Below, piece after piece: positions 1 through 6,546 of a stretch of DNA of 64,000 bases. The stretch comes from DASUPK01 sp963815665 (lineage in GTDB: Bacteria > Actinomycetota > Thermoleophilia > Solirubrobacterales > 70-9): NCBI GenBank assembly GCA_963815665.1, contig CAWFHN010000011.1, forward strand, positions 62,001-126,000. Direction: 5' to 3'. Made by a program: the position numbers and the translations under genes. The notes below the pieces were generated by a model. The model was not told where the DNA came from. It saw only the letters and a program-made list of their open reading frames with translations, and ran no database searches. Every line of letters starts with the position of its first letter. Position 1 is the first letter of the stretch.

Positions 1-1
1 G

Positions 2-724
2 CGGACCTACATCTGCTTCATGGGCCCGCCGATCAAGGGGGGCGATTGGTCCGACGAGGGCGTGGAGGGCATCTTCCGGTTCCTGGCCCGCCTCTGGCGC
101 CTGGGCCGGGAAGTCGCGGACAGAACCGAGGCGTCGAAGGTGGTTGGCGCGCCCGCAGCCGAAGGCGAGGACGCGCCTATTGATGCCGAAGCCGAGGAGG
201 CGCCTTCTGATGCCGAAGGCGAAGCGCGCAAGCTCCTCGCCAAGGCCCACTGGGCGATCGACAAGGCGACCCGCGACATCGAGCCGCGCTTCCAGTTCAA
301 CACGGCGATCGCGGCCGTCATGGAGCTCGTCAATGAGATCTACCGCCTCAAGGACGGCCTCTACGCGGACCCCGTCGGCGCGGCATCGGTCCGCTTCGCG
401 ACCGCGACCGCGGTGTCCGTGCTCTTTCCGTTCGCGCCCCACCTCTGCTCCGAGGTCTACGAGTGGCTGGTGGGCGAGCGCGTCTGGGAGCAGCCGTGGC
501 CGGAGGCCGATCCGGCCCTGCTCGAGCGCGACACCTACATGCTGGTCGTCCAGGTGAACGGCAAGCTTCGGGATCGGGTCGAGGTGGCTGCGGACACCTC
601 CGAGGACGAGTTGCTCGAGCTCGCCAGGTCCAGCGAGAACGTCCAGCGGCACCTCGACGGGAAGGCGATCGCCAAGGAGATCGTCGTCCCGGGGCGGCTG
701 GTCAATTTGGTCGTAAAAGGCTGA
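2..724 (+). CDS. leuS: Leucyl-tRNA synthetase, C-terminal part (5' end outside window)
   Basis: This is the tail of leucine-tRNA ligase, which charges tRNA-Leu in the cytoplasm. The reading frame is open from base 2, beginning RTYICFMGP, the end of the catalytic core. The class I anticodon-binding helical domain follows (HWAIDKATRDIEPRFQFNTA, then FPFAPHLCSEVYEWL), and then the C-terminal domain (LVVQVNGKLRDRVEV) that contacts the tRNA. The KMSKS region lies upstream of the window. Between the WRLGREV helix and the HWAID helix there is an acidic Ala/Glu/Asp-rich insert of about 27 residues made of nine-residue repeats (listed separately). The next gene starts 17 bp downstream and has its own promoter-like box, so the two need not be co-transcribed. 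The identification is secure. Confidence 0.95.
   Translation, partial: RTYICFMGPPIKGGDWSDEGVEGIFRFLARLWRLGREVADRTEASKVVGAPAAEGEDAPIDAEAEEAPSDAEGEARKLLAKAHWAIDKATRDIEPRFQFNTAIAAVMELVNEIYRLKDGLYADPVGAASVRFATATAVSVLFPFAPHLCSEVYEWLVGERVWEQPWPEADPALLERDTYMLVVQVNGKLRDRVEVAADTSEDELLELARSSENVQRHLDGKAIAKEIVVPGRLVNLVVKG
143..223 (+). repeat. In-frame 27-bp tandem repeat within leuS (3 units)
   Basis: Three consecutive 27-nt units (143-169, 170-196, 197-223) encode VGAPAAEGE, DAPIDAEAE and EAPSDAEGE. Units 2 and 3 are identical at 22 of 27 bases; unit 1 is more diverged. Unit 2 contains TTGATGCCGAAGCCG (180-194), one mismatch from the tail of the dispersed element seen at 22273, 32087 and 43684. The length is a multiple of three, so the frame is kept and the insert sits in an interdomain loop. 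Confidence 0.7.
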
Positions 725-741
725 TCTGCTAGAAAGGCCGC

Positions 742-1137
742 GTGCTGGTCAGGCGGCTCGCGGACGCTCCCACGGAGGAGTGGCACAGGGTTCGAAATCG
801 CATCCTCATGGACGCCGGGGAACTCGGGTCCCGCAACATGTCGGTGACCTGGCTCGAGGTCCCGGCGGGGATCGACCAAGAGCTCCACTCGCACGAGGAG
901 GCCGAGCAGGTCTACATCGTGGTGAGCGGCAGCGGCACCCTGACGGTCGCCGGTGACACACAGGAGGTCGCCCCGGGGGATCTGGTCCTGGTCCCGCCCG
1001 CAACCGATCACTCGATCTCCAACGGCAACTCGTCGGATCTCTGCTGCGTATCCGTTCAATCGCCGCCGGTGACCTCGTCCGAGGTCTTCGGCCCCACCGT
1101 CGCCGCCGGCGCTTCCGAGTACGACGAAGAGGAGTAA
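742..1137 (+). CDS. Cupin domain protein
   Basis: A small single-domain cupin of 131 residues. The two cupin motifs are visible: ELHSHEEAEQVYIVVSGSG (metal-binding His-x-His-xxx-Glu) and, later, PGDLVLVPPATDHSISN with the second-motif His. Such proteins fold as a beta barrel and usually bind a metal; the substrate cannot be read from the sequence. The GTG start at 742 lies six bases after TAGAAA (730-735), the same spacing seen at many leaderless genes here, and there is no Shine-Dalgarno. The gene is monocistronic or leads into acylphosphatase 45 bp downstream. The family call is firm; function is unknown. Confidence 0.85.
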   Translation: MLVRRLADAPTEEWHRVRNRILMDAGELGSRNMSVTWLEVPAGIDQELHSHEEAEQVYIVVSGSGTLTVAGDTQEVAPGDLVLVPPATDHSISNGNSSDLCCVSVQSPPVTSSEVFGPTVAAGASEYDEEE

Positions 1138-1181
1138 TTTCGACGGTTCTGGCGCGCGGGAGAGGCGTCTCCGTTGAAGCC

Positions 1182-1451
1182 ATGAGGATCCGAAGGCGGA
1201 TCGTCGTGCGGGGCCGGGTCCAGGGAGTCTTCTTCCGGGACACCGCCAGGCGCCGAGCCGAGTCCGCCGGCGTCGCCGGCTGGGTCCGCAACAGGCCGGA
1301 CGGCGCCGTCGAGGCGGTCTTCGAGGGTGACGCGGCGGCCGTGGGGGAGATGGTCGGGTTCTGCCGGCGGGGCCCGAGCCGGGCGGAGGTCGCATCGGTC
1401 GAGGTGGAGGAGGAAAGGTCGGAGGGACTCTCCGGCTTCGAGGTTCGCTGA
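1182..1451 (+). CDS. acyP: Acylphosphatase
   Basis: An 89-residue acylphosphatase, the usual size of the family, which hydrolyses the carboxyl-phosphate bond of acyl phosphates. The signature VVRGRVQGVFFRDTARRRAE holds the phosphate-binding loop with catalytic Arg. The family's catalytic Asn is in the GWVRNRPDG segment that follows. It starts at ATG 1182 just after a short inverted repeat (GGAGA/TCTCC, 1159-1172), which may fold near the 5' end. No clear Shine-Dalgarno is visible. Confidence 0.93.
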   Translation: MRIRRRIVVRGRVQGVFFRDTARRRAESAGVAGWVRNRPDGAVEAVFEGDAAAVGEMVGFCRRGPSRAEVASVEVEEERSEGLSGFEVR

Positions 1452-1525
1452 GATGACCCTCGCCCGTCGCTGATCCGTTGCGAATCGGGCGCCTTCCCGG
1501 CGCTTCGCGCGGTGAGCCTCGGCGC

Positions 1526-2095
1526 GTGCCCGAGCTGAGCCGCTCCCAACTCCTCGTCTACGGGGCGATCGCCATCGCGGTCCTGATCATCGGCGCTCGC
1601 TGGATTAGGTCGAGCGGGGGAGGGTCGACCGGCGGGGCGGAGGTGAGCTTCGCGGCCGGCTCGTCGCATGGGGCGGAGGGGATGCGTGACGTGGTGGTGC
1701 ACGTCGCCGGCGACGTGCGGCGCCCGGGGGTCTACCGCCTGCCGGCCGGCTCGCGGGTGACGGACGCCGTCAGACGTGCCGGCGGCTTCGCCGGCAGCGC
1801 AAATCAGGACGCGATCAACCTGGCGGCCAGGCTCAGCGACGGACAACAGGTGGTCGTGCCCGGTCCGGGCACCGTCGCCGCGAGCTCGGGGGCCGGGCAG
1901 ACGGGGCCGATCAGCCTCGGCAGCGCCACGGCCGAGCAGCTCGACGGGATCGAGGGTATCGGCCCCGTCACGGCGCAGAAGATCATCGAGTTCCGCGACC
2001 AGCACGGCGGCCTCTCCTCGGTCAACCAGTTGGACGAGGTCGACGGCATCGGCCCCTCGACCATGCAGACGCTCAGGGCCGCGCTACAGCCCTGA
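1526..2095 (+). CDS. comEA: ComEA-like DNA-binding competence protein
   Basis: A membrane-anchored DNA receptor for natural transformation. One N-terminal transmembrane segment (QLLVYGAIAIAVLIIGARWI) is followed by an SLBB domain (VVVHVAGDVRRPGVYRLPAG) and paired helix-hairpin-helix motifs (DGIEGIGPVTAQKIIEF and DEVDGIGPSTMQTLRAAL) that bind duplex DNA outside the membrane. I chose GTG 1526 because a GAGCCT box lies six bases before it, matching the local promoter-to-start spacing. A TTG at 1478 would add 16 unlikely residues. comEC follows 280 bp later, the classic comEA-comEC order, but an antisense small gene sits between them. Confidence 0.9.
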   Translation: MPELSRSQLLVYGAIAIAVLIIGARWIRSSGGGSTGGAEVSFAAGSSHGAEGMRDVVVHVAGDVRRPGVYRLPAGSRVTDAVRRAGGFAGSANQDAINLAARLSDGQQVVVPGPGTVAASSGAGQTGPISLGSATAEQLDGIEGIGPVTAQKIIEFRDQHGGLSSVNQLDEVDGIGPSTMQTLRAALQP

Positions 2096-2116
2096 GCGCC
2101 CGTGGGGTGACTCCTG

Positions 2117-2320
2117 TCAGTGGCCCAGCAGCCGCTCCCACTCGTGTCGGCGCTGGCCGATGTTGTCGTGCTCGGTCGGCTGATTTCCCCGCGGGATGCT
2201 GCCCGCGTGGCCCTCGGCCGCCTGCATGTCCGCCCGGCGCCGATCCAGCTGGTTCTGCTTGGACTGCTGTCCCGAGGCGCGCTGTCTCGCCCCGCGCCCT
2301 CTCCGTTCGCGGTTCGTCAT
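2117..2320 (-). CDS. Small hydrophilic protein of unknown function
   Basis: A 67-residue, highly charged Arg/Gln-rich protein (MTNRERRGRGARQRASGQQS..., ending HEWERLLGH) with no membrane segment and no domain I recognise. It is credible because its ATG is preceded by GGAGG at an ideal distance (AACGGAGGAGCG then ATG), one of the few strong Shine-Dalgarno sites in this window. It also fills the otherwise empty 280-bp gap between comEA and comEC on the opposite strand. It could be a nucleic-acid-associated or disordered stress protein, but that is only composition-based inference. Confidence 0.55.
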   Translation of the reverse strand: MTNRERRGRGARQRASGQQSKQNQLDRRRADMQAAEGHAGSIPRGNQPTEHDNIGQRRHEWERLLGH

Positions 2321-2374
2321 CGCTCCTCCGTTCGGTCGAAGCTCGTTCGGGTTCGCCTACCACGTGACCACTGA

Positions 2375-4753
2375 GTGAAACGCGCGTTGAGCGCCGGGGG
2401 AGGCGGCCGCTGGCAGCGCGAATGGCGCGTCGCGGGGCTGGCCGGTATCACGGCCGGGCTGGCGCTGGCGCCGCTGGCCATGTCGAACCCGGCCCTCAGC
2501 GCGGCGGGGGCGCTGCCGATTGCGGTGATCGTCCTGGCAGCCATTCGCCCGCGCGACGGCTCCCGCAACGTCACCGCAATCGCCTGGCTCGTCCTCGTCG
2601 CGCTCGTCACCGCCCTTGCCGGCCTGCTCGCCGGCGGCGCTCGTCTGCACGCGATCGACGCCGGGGCCCTGCGGGCCCGGCCAGGCATGCACGCGATGGT
2701 CGACGGGTTCGTTTCCGGGGTGCCGCACCGGAGCGGCGACGAGGTCGACGTCCGCATCGACTCTCCGGCCGGCCGGGTGCTGGTGGTCGCCCCGGAGCCC
2801 GTGGGCGACCTCCCGGTTGGCTCCGAGCTCAGCGCCGAGGGCGTCCTCGAGCAGCCGGAGCCCTGGCGGGCCGGCTACCTGCGCCGCCAGGGCATCGCGA
2901 TGACGTTGCGAACGGATCGGATCGACTCGAAGCCCGGTCGCCGTGGAGGCATCTCGGGATGGGTGGACGACGTCCGCGAACGGGGGGAGGAGGCCCTGGG
3001 GCGCGGCATGCCAGAGCGGGAGGCCGCGCTCGCACGTGGCTTCGTCCTCGGCGAGGACGACCGGATCGATCACGGCACGCGCCAGGACTTCCAGCGATCG
3101 AACCTGACCCATCTGCTGGCGGTCAGCGGCGAGAACGTGATCCTGCTCTGCGTCCTCGCCTGGCCGCTGCTGGTGATCCTCGGGCTGACGCTGCGAGCGC
3201 GGCTGATCGGGGCTCTCTGCCTGATCGCGATCTACGTCCCCGTCACCGGGGCGGGGCCCTCGATCCAGCGCGCCGGTGTGATGGGGGCGGCCGGCCTGAT
3301 CGCCGCATTGGCCGACCGGCCGCGTGCGCGCTGGTACGCGGTGCTGCTCGCGGCGGCGATCACGCTCGCGATCAACCCGCGGGCGGATGGCGACGTCGGC
3401 TGGCAGCTCAGCTTCGCGGCGGTGATCGGGATCATGCTCTGGGCCAAGCGCCTGGCCGGCCTGATCTCAGGGGGCTCACAGCGCCGCTCAGCGCGCCGAG
3501 CGCTGGCCGAGGCGGTGGCGGTGACGGCCTCGGCGACCGTGGCGACGGCGCCGCTGATGGCGGAGGCGTTCGATCAGTTCTCTCCGGCGGCCCTCCCCGC
3601 CAACGTCCTGGCGGCGCCGGCGGTCGCGCCGGCGATGTGGCTCGGGATGCTCACCGCGATCGCCGGACAGCTCCCGCTGGTCCCGGTGGACCCAATCAAC
3701 TGGCTGGATTCTCTCTGCCTCGCCTTCATCGCTCAGGTGGCGCACTGGATGGCCGCTCCCGACTGGGCGCTGCTCACCGTCCACCTACGCTCGGTCTGGT
3801 CGGTCGCCGCGACGTACGCGGGTCTGCTGATCGCCATGGAGCTCCTGCTTCGCCGCCTCGCCCACAGGCGGACGGCGTCCGAGCCCGGCGAGCGCCCCCG
3901 CGAGGCAATGCGCAATCCGAGGTGGCCGCGCGCCGTACCCGCGGCGGTGCTGGCGCTCGCCGCCGTCGTCCTGCTGGCCTGGCCGTTCGGCTCCGCCTCC
4001 TCGCCGACACTGCCCGATGGCGACCTGGCGGTGCGCGTCCTCGACGTCGGCCAAGGGGACTCGATCCTCCTGGACCCGCCAGGCGCCGACCCGATCCTGG
4101 TCGACACCGGTCCGCCCGGCGACGGGGTGGAGGCCCGCCTGCGCGGGCTCGGCATCGGCTCGCTCGCCGCGATCGTGATCAGCCACGACCAGTCCGATCA
4201 TGCCGGCGACCTCGGCAAGCTGCTCGACTCGGTGCATGTAGACCGGGTGGTCTACGGGCGGGCCGACCCCCGGCTGCGCGCGGCGGCGCTCGCGGCCGGC
4301 GCGAAGCCCTACCGGCTTGCGGAGGGCGGCGAGCTCGACTCGGGCGCTCTTCATCTGACCGCGCTCTGGCCTCCGCGGGAGCTGCTCGGGGAGACCGGGG
4401 AGGACCCGAACCGTCTCTGCCTCGTCCTGGTGGCGCAGTGGCGGCATTTCTCGATGCTGCTCACCGGCGACGCCGAGGCCGAAGCGGTGCCCATGGATCC
4501 GGGCCCGATCGACGTTCTCAAGGTCGCCCATCACGGCTCGGAGGACGCGGGGCTGGGCGAGCTGCTCGACCGGTCGGTCCCGAAGCTGGCGGTGATATCG
4601 GTGGGGGCGGGCAATCCCTACGGCCACCCCACGGCGCGGACCATCGACGAGCTCGCCTCGCATTGGGTCCCGACCCTGCGGACCGACCGCCAGGGCGAGA
4701 TCGTCATCGACGCGAACGGTTCCGGGTGGACGGTGGGCACCGGTGGGGGATAG
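2375..4753 (+). CDS. comEC: ComEC/Rec2 DNA-uptake channel with metallo-beta-lactamase domain
   Basis: A 792-residue competence protein that forms the channel bringing single-stranded DNA across the membrane. Order of parts: N-terminal membrane segments (residues ~20-85), an OB-fold-like DUF4131 segment (~100-190), the Competence membrane domain with many helices (~240-530; HLLAVSGENVILLCVLAWPL is characteristic), and a C-terminal metallo-beta-lactamase domain (VLDVGQGDSILLDPPG, then VISHDQSDHAGDLGKLL, then VLKVAHHGSEDAGL) proposed to be the nuclease. The usual HxHxDH motif reads SHDQSDHAGD, as is typical of ComEC. GTG 2375 is used as start. Its TAG stop doubles as the -10 box of the next gene. 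Confidence 0.93.
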   Translation: MKRALSAGGGGRWQREWRVAGLAGITAGLALAPLAMSNPALSAAGALPIAVIVLAAIRPRDGSRNVTAIAWLVLVALVTALAGLLAGGARLHAIDAGALRARPGMHAMVDGFVSGVPHRSGDEVDVRIDSPAGRVLVVAPEPVGDLPVGSELSAEGVLEQPEPWRAGYLRRQGIAMTLRTDRIDSKPGRRGGISGWVDDVRERGEEALGRGMPEREAALARGFVLGEDDRIDHGTRQDFQRSNLTHLLAVSGENVILLCVLAWPLLVILGLTLRARLIGALCLIAIYVPVTGAGPSIQRAGVMGAAGLIAALADRPRARWYAVLLAAAITLAINPRADGDVGWQLSFAAVIGIMLWAKRLAGLISGGSQRRSARRALAEAVAVTASATVATAPLMAEAFDQFSPAALPANVLAAPAVAPAMWLGMLTAIAGQLPLVPVDPINWLDSLCLAFIAQVAHWMAAPDWALLTVHLRSVWSVAATYAGLLIAMELLLRRLAHRRTASEPGERPREAMRNPRWPRAVPAAVLALAAVVLLAWPFGSASSPTLPDGDLAVRVLDVGQGDSILLDPPGADPILVDTGPPGDGVEARLRGLGIGSLAAIVISHDQSDHAGDLGKLLDSVHVDRVVYGRADPRLRAAALAAGAKPYRLAEGGELDSGALHLTALWPPRELLGETGEDPNRLCLVLVAQWRHFSMLLTGDAEAEAVPMDPGPIDVLKVAHHGSEDAGLGELLDRSVPKLAVISVGAGNPYGHPTARTIDELASHWVPTLRTDRQGEIVIDANGSGWTVGTGGG

Positions 4754-4763
4754 CCTTTCCGGC

Positions 4764-5171
4764 ATGGGATGGGTGAGGCGCGCAGGGATCGTGTTGATCG
4801 TGGCCGCGCTCGCGCTGGGATCGCTCGTCTCGCTGGCCGGCGCCAAGAAGCACAAGAAGAAGGGACAAAGCTGGGTCTCGCAGGTGACCCTGGCTCATCC
4901 GTCGAGCACCCAGTTCACGGGCCGCGTCGGCTCGAAGCTCAAGACGTGCCGGGGCTCTCGCGTCGTGACGGTCAGTTACACGGATCCGAGCACCGGCCAG
5001 ACCTCGCCGCTCTCCGTGCAGCGCACCGACAACGCGGGCGACTATGAGGTGGCGCTGACCACCCCCGCCTACGCGGGCACCTACCAGGTCCAGGTCGATG
5101 AGCGAAAGATCCGCGCCATGAAGGCTCTTCAGACCTGCAGGGCCGCTCAGAGCGACACCCTCGGCGTCTGA
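4764..5171 (+). CDS. Secreted protein of unknown function
   Basis: A 135-residue exported protein. A signal peptide (MGWVRRAGIVLIVAALALG, cleavage near SLAGA) is followed at once by a strongly basic stretch AKKHKKKGQ, then a compact beta-rich domain with two conserved-looking Cys residues (LKTCRGSR and LQTCRAAQ) that may form a disulfide. The start is ATG 4764 and not GTG 4743, because TAGCCT (4751-4756) sits seven bases before it and the GTG would lie upstream of that box. The domain may be Ig- or carboxypeptidase-regulatory-like (TDNAGDYEVALTTPAYAGTY), but I do not recognise a family. Confidence 0.75.
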   Translation: MGWVRRAGIVLIVAALALGSLVSLAGAKKHKKKGQSWVSQVTLAHPSSTQFTGRVGSKLKTCRGSRVVTVSYTDPSTGQTSPLSVQRTDNAGDYEVALTTPAYAGTYQVQVDERKIRAMKALQTCRAAQSDTLGV

Positions 5172-5223
5172 GGGCCGTCGCGGGGTTCGCCGTCGCCGCC
5201 CGCCCCTAGACTCGCCGGGACCG

Positions 5224-6234
5224 ATGGCTGAGATGAAGCCCGCGTACCTGATCGCCGGAACCGACGAGGCGAAGATCGGCCGAGCCCGAGGCCGGTTGCG
5301 TGAGCGGGCCGAGCGCGAGGGGGGACCGGGCGCCCTCGAGCTGTTCGAGGCGGGCGACGGCCGCCGCTCGCCCGATGTCGACGCGCTGATCTCCTCGCTC
5401 GCCGCGATTTCGCTGATCGCCTCGCGCCGGTATCTGCTGGTGGACGGCGTCGATGGCTGGGGCAAGGCCGATGCGGAGCGGGCGATAGAGGCGCTCGCGC
5501 AGATCCCGCCCGAGACCACCATTGCCCTGGTCGCTCACGGCAAGGCCCCCGCAGGGCTCGCGAAGGCCGTCGAGAAGGCGGGCGGCGAGGTGTTGCCATT
5601 CGACGCGCCGCGGGAGCGTGAGATCCCCAAGCAGCTGGTCGCCGAGGCCCGGGAGCTCGGCTTTGAGCTCGAGCCGGCGGCTGCCCGGCTGCTCGTCGAG
5701 CGACTCGGGCCCAGGCCGATGCGCCTCCGCACCGAGCTCGAGCGCCTCGCGCTCTGGAGCGGGGAGGGAGGTCGCGTCGGAGTGGAGGATCTCGAGGCGA
5801 TGGTCGCCGACACATCGGAGGAGGCCATCTGGACGCTCGCGGACGCCGTCGTCCTCGGAGACGAGGCGGAGACGATGAGGGTCGCCGAGCTCCTCGTCGC
5901 GCAGGGCGAGGCCCTGCCCAGGATCGTCTACTCGCTGGCCCCGCGCCTGCGCCAGGCGCTCCGTGCCGCCACTGAGCTCGAGGCCGGGAAGCCGGCCGGC
6001 GAGGTCACCAAGGACCTCTCGATGCACCCCTATGCCGCGAAGATGCTCGTCTCGAAGGTGAAGGGTCGCTCGCCGGCTGACCTGGACGCATCGATCCGCG
6101 CGCTCGCGGACCTCGAGCTCTGGTCGCGGGGCGGGTCGGACTACGCGGAGGGCGTCGCGTTCACGCTCTCGCTGCGCAGGGCGGTCGGACTGGTGGCCGA
6201 CGACACCGAGCCCCTCGCCTGGGCGCTGCAGTGA
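5224..6234 (+). CDS. holA: DNA polymerase III delta subunit (clamp-loader)
   Basis: A 336-residue delta subunit, the wrench of the clamp-loader that opens the sliding clamp. The N-terminal AAA+-like domain (YLIAGTDEAKIGRARGRLRE) lacks a Walker A motif, as delta does. The middle domain (TSEEAIWTLADAVVLGDEAE) and C-terminal collar helices (YAAKMLVSKVKGRSPADLDA) follow. The start is ATG 5224, eleven bases after TAGACT (5207-5212); ATG 5233 is a possible alternative. holA next to rpsT (convergent, six bases apart) is a common bacterial arrangement and supports both calls. Confidence 0.93.
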   Translation: MAEMKPAYLIAGTDEAKIGRARGRLRERAEREGGPGALELFEAGDGRRSPDVDALISSLAAISLIASRRYLLVDGVDGWGKADAERAIEALAQIPPETTIALVAHGKAPAGLAKAVEKAGGEVLPFDAPREREIPKQLVAEARELGFELEPAAARLLVERLGPRPMRLRTELERLALWSGEGGRVGVEDLEAMVADTSEEAIWTLADAVVLGDEAETMRVAELLVAQGEALPRIVYSLAPRLRQALRAATELEAGKPAGEVTKDLSMHPYAAKMLVSKVKGRSPADLDASIRALADLELWSRGGSDYAEGVAFTLSLRRAVGLVADDTEPLAWALQ

Positions 6235-6240
6235 TTGGAG

Positions 6241-6507
6241 CTACTTCGATGCGGCGCCGACGAGGCCGGCGGCGCGGGACTTCTTGCGCGCTCCGGTATT
6301 CCGATGCAGGGCGCCCTTCTGGACGGCCTTGTCGATCCGCGAGATCAGCGCCTTGTGCTCGGAGGCGACGGTCTCGGCATTGCCCGACTGAACTGCCGCT
6401 TCGAGCCGCTTGAAATGAGTCTTCACGGAGCTCCGAAAGCGCAGGTTCTCGACTCGCTCACGCTCGGTGCGCGCGTTCCGCTTCTTCTGTGAGGCGATAT
6501 TGGCCAT
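6241..6507 (-). CDS. rpsT: 30S ribosomal protein S20
   Basis: An 88-residue, Lys/Arg-rich all-helical protein that binds 16S rRNA. MANIASQKKRNARTERERV and HRNTGARKKSRAAGLVGAAS are diagnostic of S20. The start is ATG at 6507; the longer open frame is not used. A TATTCT box (6541 down to 6536) predicts a leader of roughly 20-25 nt holding a small CCCGC/GCGGG hairpin, where S20 could act on its own message. The gene is divergent from murJ with only 39 bp between the two start codons. Confidence 0.96.
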   Translation of the reverse strand: MANIASQKKRNARTERERVENLRFRSSVKTHFKRLEAAVQSGNAETVASEHKALISRIDKAVQKGALHRNTGARKKSRAAGLVGAASK

Positions 6508-6546
6508 GAAAAGACCCGCGAGGCGGGCGGCGAAGAGAATAGAGCA
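6508..6546 (-). promoter_or_regulatory. rpsT promoter and leader between divergent rpsT and murJ
   Basis: Only 39 bp separate the two start codons. On the minus strand TATTCT (6541-6536) is a good -10 for rpsT. The transcribed part contains CCCGC-GAG-GCGGG (6514-6526), a five-pair hairpin. murJ has no convincing box of its own in this space, so its promoter may overlap the rpsT gene. Confidence 0.45.

Noticed and set aside
2422..4776. A 784-codon frame overlapping comEC on the same strand
   Set aside because: Pure Arg/Gly/Ala shadow translation; comEC in the other frame has all the expected motifs.
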